Positions 44,415 to 54,385 of a stretch of 64,000 nt of DNA are shown here, piece by piece. The DNA lies in contig NZ_CP092415.1 in assembly GCF_023716465.1 (NCBI RefSeq), positions 585,001-649,000 on the forward strand, read 5' to 3'. Source of the stretch: Flagellimonas marinaquae (GTDB lineage Bacteria; Bacteroidota; Bacteroidia; Flavobacteriales; Flavobacteriaceae). The position numbers and the translations under genes are program-made. Positions within the stretch are counted from its first letter, which is position 1. Each line of letters opens with the position of its first letter. Under the pieces are notes generated by a model. The model saw only the letters and a program-made list of their open reading frames with translations. It ran no database searches and had not been told where the DNA came from.

Positions 44415-44953
44415 TAGAGTTCCTTTAAGATTTTAATCAGCTTTTTCTTTGCGCGGTGGTATTGGGATTTAGACGTTGATATGGCGACACCTAGAATTTC
44501 ACTAATCTCTTGATGATCATAGCCTTCGATAAGGTAAAGTGAGATAATCTGTTTGTATCCAATGGGCAACATCCCAATTCCTATCATTACCTTGTTAACA
44601 TCGGGCACATCATCGACATATGGTTCCTCTTGGGCATATTGATAAGTGTTTGCAGTAAATGGCTCCCATTCAATTTTATTGACCTTTAGCCGATTGATAC
44701 ACTTATTGATAACTATACGTTTCAACCATGCACCAAAACTGCTCTCATATTTAAACGAGGATAGATATCTAAAGGCATCCATAAAACCTTCTTGTACAAT
44801 ATCTTCTGCGTCCTCTTTGTTTCCCATCATTCTATATGCAGTGTTGTACATGGCATCCACATAAAGATTGAACAATTGTTTTTGTGAGTTCCCATCACCT
44901 TGTTTAGAACCTTCAACAAGATCTTTATGAGTAAATTGGATACTAGCGTCCAT
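44414..44953 (-). CDS. ECF-type RNA polymerase sigma factor
   Basis: A 179-residue sigma-70 family member. Region 2 covers about 20-90 (YNTAYRMMGNKEDAEDIVQEGFMDAFRYL, SFGAWLKRIVINKCINRLK) and region 4 about 115-170 (LPIGYKQIISLYLIEGYDHQEISEIL, STSKSQYHRAKKKLIKIL). It resembles the factor at 8779 in plan. Head of a three-gene operon with the membrane protein and the beta-solenoid protein. Confidence 0.93.
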   Translation of the reverse strand: MDASIQFTHKDLVEGSKQGDGNSQKQLFNLYVDAMYNTAYRMMGNKEDAEDIVQEGFMDAFRYLSSFKYESSFGAWLKRIVINKCINRLKVNKIEWEPFTANTYQYAQEEPYVDDVPDVNKVMIGIGMLPIGYKQIISLYLIEGYDHQEISEILGVAISTSKSQYHRAKKKLIKILKEL

Positions 44954-45176
44954 CTATCCAATGTTTGATAAATTGACAATCCACCCATCTAAGAATAAGG
45001 ACATTTGAAAATTGTAAGGGTTGCATCAAATGGTTCCTATTTTAGGTTTGTTTATATTGATCATGGTCCTGTTATAACCAATGGTTGTCGTAAGGTTCAC
45101 GTTGAGGACAATGAAGCAGCTCTTAGCCCCCATAGTAAGATGGCGTCGACCTAAGGAAGAAAAAACCATGGGCACG

Positions 45177-45923
45177 CTATTTTATGAACTGGCGAAAGGT
45201 TTCATCAAAGGCGGATTTATAACTTTCCGAGACATGAAACTCGTTCCCATCGTTCATAATGACCTTGGTCACACTGATATTATTGACAATTTCCCTTATC
45301 CGCCCATAGTTGAGGATAGTAGATTTATTGATTCGTATGAAATTTTTAGGCAACACCTTCTCTAATTTTTTTAAGGAAATGCGCAGTACTTTTTTTTCCC
45401 CATCCATAATGAAGTTGGCATAATATCCCTCGGAATAGATATAATGAATCGTTTCACGTTTGATAAAATATTGTTTTACTCCTTCTGGAATGACCAAGAT
45501 CTCTGATTTATCATACTTGCTACTTTGCAAGGAATCCAACACTTGACCATATCTTTTCTCATCCATGTTGGTAGCCTTGGAAAGTGCCTTGTTGAAGCGT
45601 TCTGAATCAAAGGGCTTCAAAAGATAATCCATCGCACCGACCTCATATGCCTTGAGAGCAAAATGATCGTATGCAGTTATAAAAATGATGCTGCCAAAAA
45701 AATGCCCTTGGATGGCCCTTATCACATCAAAGGCATCCCCATCCTTTAGCTGGATATCGATCAATAGTATATCCGGTTTGACTTCGACAATGGTATTAAT
45801 TGCCTCTTTCTTACTCATAGAGGTGCCCAATAGCTTTAACAAAGGGTGTTCGTTTATCATATTGACCACTCTTCTCAAAGAGGGCCCCTCATCATCAACA
45901 ACAACAACTGAATATCTGTTCAT
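45177..45923 (-). CDS. LytTR-type response regulator
   Basis: A 248-residue regulator with receiver (VVDDEG at 8-13, phosphorylated D in LIDIQLKDGDAF near 57, T in FITAYDHFAL, K in LLKPFDSERF near 107) and a LytTR domain (about 140-248, IHYIYSEGYYANFIMDGEK, FIRINKSTILNYGRIREIV). It is translationally coupled to the histidine kinase gene (4-base overlap) and is a paralog of the orphan at 34294. Likely controls the SusC/SusD pair at 47-52 kb. Confidence 0.93.
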   Translation of the reverse strand: MNRYSVVVVDDEGPSLRRVVNMINEHPLLKLLGTSMSKKEAINTIVEVKPDILLIDIQLKDGDAFDVIRAIQGHFFGSIIFITAYDHFALKAYEVGAMDYLLKPFDSERFNKALSKATNMDEKRYGQVLDSLQSSKYDKSEILVIPEGVKQYFIKRETIHYIYSEGYYANFIMDGEKKVLRISLKKLEKVLPKNFIRINKSTILNYGRIREIVNNISVTKVIMNDGNEFHVSESYKSAFDETFRQFIK

Positions 45924-46948
45924 GGCAATATCAATTCATTCACAACCCATCCCCCTTCTTGATAAATCCTAAAAGAGTTTCGGTTGGGACTATAATGTTT
46001 CAAACGCTTTTTTACATTGGTGAGTCCAAAATTCTCCCGAATCGCAGTCAATCTTGCTCCATTATTACGTATGGTGATTTTTTTGCCCCCCGTTTCCACT
46101 TCAACGGCAATCGTAAGTTTTTCGGTGCCCCCCTTAAAACCGTGCTTTATGGCATTCTCGACAATAGGTTGAAGAATCAATATGGGAACCTTTACATTTT
46201 CGGTACCCTCATCAATTTTCAAAATAAATTCCAATTGATCTTCAAATCTGATTTTTTCTATCCCCATATACTTTTGGAGATTATCAAGCTCCAATGACAG
46301 TGGGACCAGCTTGTTAAAGTCCGAATTTAGCGTCATCCTGAGGAAATCACTTAGGTTGATAAGCATATCCTGGGCCTTCTTTATGTCTTCCTCGAGTATG
46401 GATACCACACTATTGAGCGAATTGAAAAGAAAATGGGGCTGCAACTGATATTTGAGGACTTGAAGCTTGGAAACTTCAAGTTTGGTCTCGAGATCCTGTT
46501 TTCTTCGCATTTCATGCCTCAGGTTGTGGATGAATTCGTATACATAGAGTATGGTCACTTGGAACAAATAGTTCTTTAGGATATTATTGAAATTCACCAA
46601 GGCATAACTCTTCAATCGACCTCCATAATTCTCAAAGGTCTTTTCGACAACCAGTGAATCAAATAGAAATATCAACAATAGATATAATACTACATATAGA
46701 ACCGCATGGAGGGCCAACAAAAAAAACCTAAATACCGGACGATACTTTACCGAGTAATCGAATATGGGGACCAAGAATACATATAACAACAGAACTCCGG
46801 TAATAAAACTACCCAGCGGATAGAAATATACCTGGGCATTGGTCAAGTTTCCAGGGTACATCAGATTGGTCAATACTAGCTGTGAGAGTGTCAATACTCC
46901 TAAAAAGAGCCAAACGATAATAATCCATTTCATTCGGTTCATAGGCAA
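45920..46948 (-). CDS. LytS-type sensor histidine kinase
   Basis: A 342-residue kinase with four N-terminal membrane helices (about 6-130), a coiled linker (HEMRRKQDLETKLEVSKLQVLKY) and a HisKA_7-type dimerisation segment LQPHFLFNSLNSVVSIL with the phosphorylated histidine near 173, then the HATPase region (ILQPIVENAIKHGFKGG near 260, NNGARLTAIRENFGLTNVKKRL near 297). It phosphorylates the downstream LytTR regulator. No extracellular sensing domain is evident, so the membrane helices probably detect the signal. Confidence 0.92.
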   Translation of the reverse strand: MPMNRMKWIIIVWLFLGVLTLSQLVLTNLMYPGNLTNAQVYFYPLGSFITGVLLLYVFLVPIFDYSVKYRPVFRFFLLALHAVLYVVLYLLLIFLFDSLVVEKTFENYGGRLKSYALVNFNNILKNYLFQVTILYVYEFIHNLRHEMRRKQDLETKLEVSKLQVLKYQLQPHFLFNSLNSVVSILEEDIKKAQDMLINLSDFLRMTLNSDFNKLVPLSLELDNLQKYMGIEKIRFEDQLEFILKIDEGTENVKVPILILQPIVENAIKHGFKGGTEKLTIAVEVETGGKKITIRNNGARLTAIRENFGLTNVKKRLKHYSPNRNSFRIYQEGGWVVNELILP

Positions 46949-47140
46949 TTTTGTTTAAGCAAGGATAGGAGAAGAATTTTAGCAAAATCTCCTGATTTAA
47001 GAATTCAAAAGATGTTTATCCGATTAAGGGAATTTGTTTTACCAGGGATTAAGAATTGACCGGTACCTCCAACATTTACTGAACATTCATTTAATAATTT
47101 CATTATGAATGGACAAAAAGATAATTGACCAAATCTCAAA

Positions 47141-47174
47141 AAAGGGACAGTCCCATGCAATCGAACCGTCCCCT
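47141..47174 (-). terminator. terminator downstream of susD-like gene (pair 2)
   Basis: AAGGGAC and GTCCCcTT stem with long loop; on the minus strand a T run follows. It is 25 bases past the gene stop. Confidence 0.6.
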
Positions 47175-47198
47175 TACTAACTCAATGAATTAAACCAA

Positions 47199-48650
47199 CT
47201 AGTTCAAATCCCAAAACAATTTGGTGGTAAGTTGATCTCCCCCAATGGCATTGGCGGCAGACTCTCTATTTGCATTGTTTCTGTTTTGTTCATCTATGGG
47301 ATATGTCAATCGTACTGGAATATCTTCCAATGTGAGCTGTGGAGCTTCATTTAATACCGGATAATCGAACCGTCTCCATTGTAACCAACTTTCTTGCCCC
47401 CTATTAAAGAGTGCAATCCACATTTGTGTTCCTATCTTTTGTTTAAAATCACCCTCTGCAGTGGCATAGGCCACTTCTGGTTTGGCCAGATAATCATTTG
47501 CTTCGCTCTCCGTCAGGCCCCAAAAGGTAAACGAGGCCTTAATCGCTTCATTGTAGAAATCCTCTGGGGTACCTCCCACGTCGAAACCTCTCGCCGAAGC
47601 ATCTGCCATCAAAAACATTATCTCCGAATAGTCCAAGATATTTCCTGGAAGATCAGGCTCAGTGAACATATCCCCAAATTGGGAAGTAGTATCGAAATCG
47701 CCCCCAGCACCATATTCGCCACCAACATATTCACCGTTAATCGGATTGGAGAAAAATATGTCCCTTCGTGGATCTTCCAGCTCATTAAGCGCATCCACTA
47801 TCGTATTGGCCATGAAGTAATCGCTCCTACCGCTTAATACCAAGTCGTTCCATAGTGGATTGTTTGCCGGAGGCGAAGCATCATACGCCAATACGGCATT
47901 ATCTTCATTGCTTTGAAAAACAAAACTTGCAGCTTCCTCTACCAATGATTTTGACAGGGAAGGATTTACATCCGACAATGTCATGGCCAGTTTTATCTTT
48001 AAGGAATTACCGAACCTAATCCATTTTTCGGTGTCCCCTCCATAGATTAAATCAGCATTTCCATAACTTCCAAAATCAGCGTCCAACAATAACAACGCAT
48101 TATCTATCCGTATCAGCAGATCTTGATATATTCCAGAAGCATCATCATACTTTGGTGTAAGGTTTTCTCCATCAAGGGCCTCACTATAGGGTACGTCCCC
48201 AAAGGTATCCACCAATTGGCCCATGGTATAGGACTCCAATAGCTCGATGATGGCAAATCGATTATCTTTAATCTTTAACTCAGTTGTCGAAACATATGCC
48301 CCTGGAGTCTCAAGTTCTTGTTTCGCATACTTAAGGTCTATCAAGACATCCCGGTACAATGTTCTCCAATAGGTACTGGGAATAGTACGACTCTGAAAAT
48401 TATATTGACTCTGTTGCGTATATATTGGTGATGATACATACTGGGTCAAAAACCGAAATATATTAGAGTTGATGCTTATGGAAGAATTCATATCGACCAA
48501 ATTCCGCTGCGCATTTGAAAAGAAGAGCTGATCGGGCACATTTGCCGTTGGGTTCTTAGGGTCACTATTCAATTCTGATAGCTTCTCGTCGTTCGAGCAT
48601 GATGCAAAAAGTATGAAGCACATCAATCCTGTTATGATATATTTTTTCAT
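47199..48650 (-). CDS. SusD/RagB family outer-membrane lipoprotein (pair 2)
   Basis: A 483-residue lipoprotein with lipobox (LFASC, Cys 19) followed by SNDEKLSE. It belongs to the SusD-like-2 type: LNSDPKNPTANVPDQLF near 28, RFAIIELLESYTMGQLVDTFGDVPYSEAL near 130, DFGSYGNADLIYGGDTEKWIRFGNSLKIKLAM near 195, and GQESWLQWRRFDYP near 425. It partners the SusC-like protein encoded 11 bases upstream. The substrate is unknown. Confidence 0.93.
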   Translation of the reverse strand: MKKYIITGLMCFILFASCSNDEKLSELNSDPKNPTANVPDQLFFSNAQRNLVDMNSSISINSNIFRFLTQYVSSPIYTQQSQYNFQSRTIPSTYWRTLYRDVLIDLKYAKQELETPGAYVSTTELKIKDNRFAIIELLESYTMGQLVDTFGDVPYSEALDGENLTPKYDDASGIYQDLLIRIDNALLLLDADFGSYGNADLIYGGDTEKWIRFGNSLKIKLAMTLSDVNPSLSKSLVEEAASFVFQSNEDNAVLAYDASPPANNPLWNDLVLSGRSDYFMANTIVDALNELEDPRRDIFFSNPINGEYVGGEYGAGGDFDTTSQFGDMFTEPDLPGNILDYSEIMFLMADASARGFDVGGTPEDFYNEAIKASFTFWGLTESEANDYLAKPEVAYATAEGDFKQKIGTQMWIALFNRGQESWLQWRRFDYPVLNEAPQLTLEDIPVRLTYPIDEQNRNNANRESAANAIGGDQLTTKLFWDLN

Positions 48651-48660
48651 TCTTGTTATC

Positions 48661-51600
48661 TTAAAATTCCAATTTTACATTCAAACCATAATTCTTTGCT
48701 GTTGGATAGGCTCCAATTTGTACTCCTTGGGCATTACCCGCACTGAACCCGGCTTCTGGGTCACTGTATTTCATATTCTTGTGTATGATCCAAAGGTTAG
48801 ATCCCGTTAATGAAATCGAAGCGCCCTGTACACCAAGTTTTCCCAACAAGCGATTAGGAAGGTTATAGGTCAACGCCACTTCCCTAAGTTTCACATAAGA
48901 ACCATCTTCAACATGATACGCTTGGGGCAGATCACCAAATAGACCTCCTGAAGAGACCGCATCGCTAACATCCGCCAATTTCGCATTGGGACTGCCATCG
49001 GGAGCAACACCTGGAAAAACATATCCACCACCGTCTTCCAAATGGTTACGGATGGGGTTGCCAAGGGCATTCGTACCCACAGTTTCCGGGTAGATGCCAC
49101 TTCCAAATCCATAATAGGTATCCAAGGAATATACATCCCCTCCACTTCTGACATCAATCAAGAAACTAAGGGATAAGTTCTTGTATCTAAATCCATTGTA
49201 CAGGCCTCCAATCCAGTCTGGATTGGTATCCCCAATCTCTTCATTGGTATCTGATTGCAAATAGGCCCCAGTATCCTGATCGACCACTGGCTGACCATCC
49301 AGATAAACAAAGTTGGAACCCCTCAAAGTCCCATAAGGACGTCCAACCGTTGCATTGAAGGTTATACCTGATTGAAATGACTGAACTTCAAAATTGTCAA
49401 CGCCATCAAATAGGGACAGGACCTTGCTTTGGTTCTTGGACCAGTTAGCCCTCATGTTCCATTCAAAATTAGCAGTTCTTACGGGTGTTCCATGTATGGA
49501 AACCTCCAGCCCCTTGTTTTCAATTTCACCGGAGTTGACAAACTTTCGACTATACCCAGTTGCTGTTGAAACGGCCACGTCTATAATTTGGTCTATAGAA
49601 TTGGTTTTATAGGCCGCTACATCGAATCCCAATCGGTTATTTAAGAATGTGGCCTCCAGTCCAGCCTCAATGCTCTGGGTCTTTTCAGGTTTCAAATTCG
49701 GGTTTCTCAATGTTGAGCTTACCGAAGCCAGGTTGGCACCTGCGAACGAACCATCATTGTTCAACAACACGGGACTTACCAAACTTTGGGGAGTACCAAA
49801 GTTTCCTACTTCCGCATAGTTCAAGCGTAGTTTACCAAAATTCAACCAATTGGAATCCATCACATTGGAAAAGACAAAGGAAGTGGAAACAGAAGGGTAG
49901 AAAAAGCTATTGTTATCCACCGGCAAGGTTGATGCCTTATCCTGTCTAGCCGTAACGTCCATATAAAGGAAGTTCTTATATCCCAAGGACAACGACCCAA
50001 ATACACCATCGACACCAATCTTACTAAAATCCTCCAAGGGTGGATTGGGAGGATTCAACGAGTTAGAGATAGCAAAAACACCGGGCAATATCAAACCACC
50101 ATTGGTCTCTGCATATAATATTTCCGTACTTGTCCTTCTGATGTTCATCCCCAACAATGCAGTGACACTGAAGCTTTCATTGAATGTCTTATTATAATGC
50201 AGTGTGGCATCATAGTTCAACTCACTGAACCTCCTGTTAAAACTTGAAAAGCTAGGTGTTCCCACACTTCCGATAGCAATACGCTGTTCGCGCAACTCGC
50301 TAAAATGATCTACGGACACCCTAAAATTGGCTGACAACCAATCATTGATTCCATATTCAATACCTATATTCCCAAATATTCGGTTACGTTGATCTTCTTG
50401 CTGGTTCTTATTGATGGTCCAATAGGGATTGTCCCAGTATTCAGGCCGTTCTGCATCCGGTGTTTTCCAGTTCCATGTAATGTTTCGCCCAGTTTGTTCA
50501 TAGGCGCGCCTCAAATCCTCTATGTCGGTATTGACCGCCCACCATTGGCGAAAATTCGTCATTAGATTTCTTGCATTTGAACCATCATACCCTGTTCCAT
50601 TCCTACCTTTACCCCTAGTATTGGTATAGTTTGCATTGGCTGTGACCTTGATATTGTCGGACAGTCTGTATCCCATTGTAGTGCTAAGGTTATTCCTGAC
50701 CACTTCACTGTTTGGAACGATACCCTGTTGGATACTATTGGAATAGGTTGCCCTAAAATCACTTCGTTCATTACTTCCCGAAAGGGAAATGGAATTGTTA
50801 TAACTGTATGCCGTTCTAAAGAATGATGAAGGATCGTTTTCGGCGGCCACCCATGGGGTCTTTTGCAAATAGGTAGGTAGTTCCTCTACCAGAGCGTTCC
50901 ATTGGAACACGTTCAAGTTGGGATCGAATCTTGGACCGAAAGACGCATCATCATTGTACCTGGGCAAAGGATCGATGGTCCCATCCCCATCCAGATCCAA
51001 TGTCGTACGAAAGCCATCGGTGAACGAACCCGACCCTGTGGTGATATCACCAAAATAACCTTGACCGTATTCCTTTTGGTATTTTACAAAAGTACTTTTG
51101 TCCATTCGGCTTACCGTAAAACCAGAGTTAATCGTTATCCCTAGATTATCACCGCTTTTCCCACGTTTGGTGGTAATGATTATGGCACCGTTTGCCGCCC
51201 TTGACCCATATAGTGCGGTCGCAGCGGCTCCTTTAAGAATATTCACCGATTCAATTATGGATGGATCCAAGTCTGAAACAGGGTTGCCATAATCATATCC
51301 TCCTCTCCCGCCTCCAACATCATTGTTTCCGTTACCATAGGTGACATCCAGGTTACCAGGTTCATTGTTGATGGGAACCCCATCCACAACAAACAGGGCT
51401 TGATTATCCCCATTAATGGAGGTCACTCCCCTTATGATAACATTGGTGGATCCTCCAAGGTTGTTGTTCCTAGTAATGTTCACCCCAGCGGCCTTCCCTG
51501 AAAGCGAATTGATGACATTGTTTTCACCGGGAACATTGACCTGATCGCCCTCCAATTCGGTAGTAGCATAACCGAGTGATTTCTTTTCCCTTGATATGCC

Positions 51601-51930
51601 AAGTGCCGTGACCACCACTTCATCCAGTTGTTCATTGGATTGCAAGAGCACCACATCAATGACATCGGAAGTACCGACCGATAGGTTCTTGGTGGCAAAA
51701 CCGATATAACTGAATTGTAATTGCTGCCCGGTGTTGGCCTCAATGGCATAGTTTCCATCAAAATCCGTCTGGGTTCCCACTGTGGTACCGACCAAAACAA
51801 TCGAAACCCCGGGCAGCGGTGCCCCTGCTTGATCTGTAACATTACCTGACACCGTTCTTTGTTGTGCATGGGCCAAACCTATGGCCGACATGAAAAGCAA
51901 CAAGGCATTTCTGAAATTTTTGAATTTCAT
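48661..51930 (-). CDS. SusC/RagA family TonB-linked outer-membrane protein (pair 2)
   Basis: A 1089-residue importer of the same plan as the pair-1 protein: signal peptide (about 1-22), carboxypeptidase-regulatory domain (VSGNVTDQAGAPLPGVSIVLVG), TonB-box-like LDEVVVTALGIS near 102, plug (NVIIRGVTSINGDNQALFVVDG, NILKGAAATALYGSRAANGA) and a long barrel ending in LNVKLEF. Pairs with the SusD-like protein. The long upstream region carries inverted repeats that could bind its regulator. Confidence 0.95.
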   Translation of the reverse strand: MKFKNFRNALLLFMSAIGLAHAQQRTVSGNVTDQAGAPLPGVSIVLVGTTVGTQTDFDGNYAIEANTGQQLQFSYIGFATKNLSVGTSDVIDVVLLQSNEQLDEVVVTALGISREKKSLGYATTELEGDQVNVPGENNVINSLSGKAAGVNITRNNNLGGSTNVIIRGVTSINGDNQALFVVDGVPINNEPGNLDVTYGNGNNDVGGGRGGYDYGNPVSDLDPSIIESVNILKGAAATALYGSRAANGAIIITTKRGKSGDNLGITINSGFTVSRMDKSTFVKYQKEYGQGYFGDITTGSGSFTDGFRTTLDLDGDGTIDPLPRYNDDASFGPRFDPNLNVFQWNALVEELPTYLQKTPWVAAENDPSSFFRTAYSYNNSISLSGSNERSDFRATYSNSIQQGIVPNSEVVRNNLSTTMGYRLSDNIKVTANANYTNTRGKGRNGTGYDGSNARNLMTNFRQWWAVNTDIEDLRRAYEQTGRNITWNWKTPDAERPEYWDNPYWTINKNQQEDQRNRIFGNIGIEYGINDWLSANFRVSVDHFSELREQRIAIGSVGTPSFSSFNRRFSELNYDATLHYNKTFNESFSVTALLGMNIRRTSTEILYAETNGGLILPGVFAISNSLNPPNPPLEDFSKIGVDGVFGSLSLGYKNFLYMDVTARQDKASTLPVDNNSFFYPSVSTSFVFSNVMDSNWLNFGKLRLNYAEVGNFGTPQSLVSPVLLNNDGSFAGANLASVSSTLRNPNLKPEKTQSIEAGLEATFLNNRLGFDVAAYKTNSIDQIIDVAVSTATGYSRKFVNSGEIENKGLEVSIHGTPVRTANFEWNMRANWSKNQSKVLSLFDGVDNFEVQSFQSGITFNATVGRPYGTLRGSNFVYLDGQPVVDQDTGAYLQSDTNEEIGDTNPDWIGGLYNGFRYKNLSLSFLIDVRSGGDVYSLDTYYGFGSGIYPETVGTNALGNPIRNHLEDGGGYVFPGVAPDGSPNAKLADVSDAVSSGGLFGDLPQAYHVEDGSYVKLREVALTYNLPNRLLGKLGVQGASISLTGSNLWIIHKNMKYSDPEAGFSAGNAQGVQIGAYPTAKNYGLNVKLEF

Positions 51931-52725
51931 GTAGTTTGAGTTTATTATTCGTTAGTATTTTTTATTACCTAAGGGCAAGGGACCATCAGGTTGTCTTTTT
52001 GAAAACAGAGATCTAAACTTTCCCTTAGATAAGCACCTAAAAAACTAAATTCCCATACACGTATTGATTTCTTGATACGTAAGGGCTTTAATTTGATATC
52101 AGACTCTTTTTTTGTGAAGTTTGTTTTTAGAAGCCTTTACCAGAAGATCAAAAGTTTATATCAAATTACCTGCTTTTAATACCAATTAGAACAAGCTTAT
52201 GCTCATAGGGAGTATCTTAATACAGGATTATCGTCCAAATAACCAAGACCGTAAAAAATGTGATCTGGGCAACTATAGCTAAGTAAATACAGGAACCATC
52301 ATCTCCGTATTCCTGAAATCAGGAACCATTTGGCAATTAAAAAATACATTTTGCACCAGGTCATATCCCATTAAAAAGTGTAAAGGATGAAATCATCCCA
52401 GTTTTACATTTTCTCATTGACCATACGAAGTCGTACATACAAAATAGTAGGTCGAAAGGAGTCGGAAAAAGACATACATACTGCCGAAAATGGCAGAAGA
52501 CCCAAAATTTTGGCAAATAGTTCAAGCATAAAGTAGTTCTATCCAATGGATGGCATGGACCATTATATAGTTTCAACCGCCAAAATAGGTGTTGCCCTTT
52601 ATAACCGGGATAGGACTAAACTGGGCCTTTTCAGACACCCAATCATAGTGGTTCCCATACTCAATGCTGTGACATTGTCGGATTAAATCAACTTTTAAAA
52701 TTATTATTGACCAAAAACAACATTT
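51931..52725. promoter_or_regulatory. long divergent regulatory region with inverted repeats
   Basis: 795 bases between the divergent susC-like and S41 peptidase genes; no gene is supported here. Contents: GATATCAAATTA (complement of 52089-52100) and TATATCAAATTA at 52157-52168 as a near-perfect 12-base inverted repeat; ACGTAT...ATACGT at 52059-52080; TCCTGA-AA-TCAGGA at 52311-52324; and a direct repeat AGGAACCAT at about 52291 and 52321. These are candidate operators for the LytTR regulators or other factors. Confidence 0.5.
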
Positions 52726-54189
52726 ATGAAAAAATTGATAGGTATATTTTGTCTATTAGGATTTGTATCCTTCAACAATCCTCCGAAGGATAACAAGAAG
52801 TGGATTGCCGATTTCGAAAAACTTAAGACTGAAATGGTCAATGGTTATTCCAATTTAAAATTTGCAAGGGAAAAAGAAAGATTGAACCTCAAAAAACTGA
52901 ACGAGAAAACCCTGCTAGGGTTGGAAAGCGCCAAAAGTAGGGGAGAAGCCCAAAGTGTCATCAGGGAATTTCTCAAATCCTTTAATGACGGTCATTTACG
53001 GGCGAGAATATATAATGTTCCCGGCAATACAAACATAAAGACAATGTCAGGGTCCTCGGCGCTCACGAACAAGGACATGGCAGCTACTGCATTGATTAAG
53101 ATGGCTTATGAAAAAAGGGAGCCTAAATTTACGATACACTATGATTCGGTACCGGGATATGAAATGCTAAGCACGGACGAAAACCCATTTCCCTCGGCTA
53201 TCATAGAGGAACAAAATCATAGGATCGGGGTTTTGCGGATTGGATTTTTTGGTTATTGGAGGTACTGGGACACAGCCTCTAACCTTTGGGAGGAGTTTCG
53301 AAAGAGCTTTGATGGCGATTGTGACAGGGAATGTGAATGGTCCTTCACCCAAAAGGTGGAAAATAAACTGACTCAGCTATTGATACAAAATATTTTGGAA
53401 TTAAAATCAAGAAATATTGATGCCCTAGTAGTGGATGTCTCTGGAAATGGCGGAGGAACTGAATGGTATGAGGCTGTCGCCAGATTGTTCTCAGCCGATA
53501 AACTTGTTGACCCACCCTTCTATTTTACCAATCATACCATATGGCAAAACGTATTAACCAATCAACTCAAGCTCATTGACGATGACCTCAACAACACAGC
53601 AATACAAGTGGAGCTAAGAACATCACTTCGGGGCCACCGAAAATTTATCGAAGGACTACTCAAAAATTCCATAGATCACTGCGAAACCAATCAAGTATGG
53701 TTGAACAATGATCTTAATTGCCTGAAGTTGGCACACCATCCCTATGCCTACCAATTGCCCAGAGATATTATGGATCATCCACAATTTATGGAACTTCGAT
53801 CGAAATATATCCTTCAAACACATCGCTTCATGCCTTATACAAGAGGTGTGTATGATACGTCTGACCGTCTTTTTATTGTCCAGGACCATAGGTCAGGATC
53901 TGCAACTGAAGGGTTTAGCTCCATCCTTCAATCCAATGGTGCAGCCATCATAGTTGGCGAGACAAGTTTTGGTGCCGGTTGCGGATACACCAATGGTGGA
54001 TTTGAAGTAGTACTAGAAAATATAGGCTTGGCCGTAAAGATGCCTGACTGCGTAAGATTGCGCAATGATGGTAAAAACGAGTTTATGGGAATCAATCCAG
54101 ATATTCCTATTCATTGGTCTAAAGACAACAGTAGTTTTCAAAAAGGAAATATGGTCATTGAAAGTATCTGGGATTATGTAAGGAATTAA
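52726..54189 (+). CDS. S41 family peptidase (C-terminal processing-like), exported
   Basis: A 487-residue enzyme with a signal peptide (MKKLIGIFCLLGFVSFNNPP less the last residues). The S41 fold is seen in DALVVDVSGNGGGTEW near 235 (the DxRxNGGG strand), the nucleophile serine in RSGSATEGFSSILQSNGAAIIVGE near 390, and FGAGCGYTNGG near 415. A PDZ domain is not obvious. S41 enzymes cleave peptides at hydrophobic or unstructured C-termini. It is divergent from the SusC/SusD pair, ending at a strong terminator; its link with the pair is by position. Confidence 0.85.
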   Translation: MKKLIGIFCLLGFVSFNNPPKDNKKWIADFEKLKTEMVNGYSNLKFAREKERLNLKKLNEKTLLGLESAKSRGEAQSVIREFLKSFNDGHLRARIYNVPGNTNIKTMSGSSALTNKDMAATALIKMAYEKREPKFTIHYDSVPGYEMLSTDENPFPSAIIEEQNHRIGVLRIGFFGYWRYWDTASNLWEEFRKSFDGDCDRECEWSFTQKVENKLTQLLIQNILELKSRNIDALVVDVSGNGGGTEWYEAVARLFSADKLVDPPFYFTNHTIWQNVLTNQLKLIDDDLNNTAIQVELRTSLRGHRKFIEGLLKNSIDHCETNQVWLNNDLNCLKLAHHPYAYQLPRDIMDHPQFMELRSKYILQTHRFMPYTRGVYDTSDRLFIVQDHRSGSATEGFSSILQSNGAAIIVGETSFGAGCGYTNGGFEVVLENIGLAVKMPDCVRLRNDGKNEFMGINPDIPIHWSKDNSSFQKGNMVIESIWDYVRN

Positions 54190-54349
54190 GTGGGACTGCA
54201 GGTTTCTTGCATCAGCACATCAGGGTTATATCAAATTAATTGGGTTTCATATCAATTCCAAATATCAAGACCAAAACAAATGTACTTTTAACCTGTAAAA
54301 AAATCCGTTGAGCTTTGTTCTCATTGATTGATTTTTTGAATTAGCTACC

Positions 54350-54373
54350 AAAGCCCCCCAGCAGGGGGGCTTT
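54350..54373 (+). terminator. strong terminator downstream of S41 peptidase gene
   Basis: AAGCCCCCC-agca-GGGGGGCTT followed by T run, 160 bases past the S41 stop. Confidence 0.8.
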
Positions 54374-54385
54374 TATTCTTTAGTC

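Noticed and set aside
45081..45365. A 94-codon frame on the plus strand
   Set aside because: It lies mostly opposite the LytTR gene, whose domains are clear, and has no family signature.
52361..52576. A 71-codon minus-strand frame in the susC/S41 spacer
   Set aside because: Cysteine- and aromatic-rich random-looking text with no signal or domain; it crosses candidate regulatory repeats.
35194..54189. A classical polysaccharide utilisation locus
   Set aside because: Two SusC/SusD pairs are present but no glycoside hydrolase, lyase, carbohydrate esterase or sulfatase is seen between or beside them.
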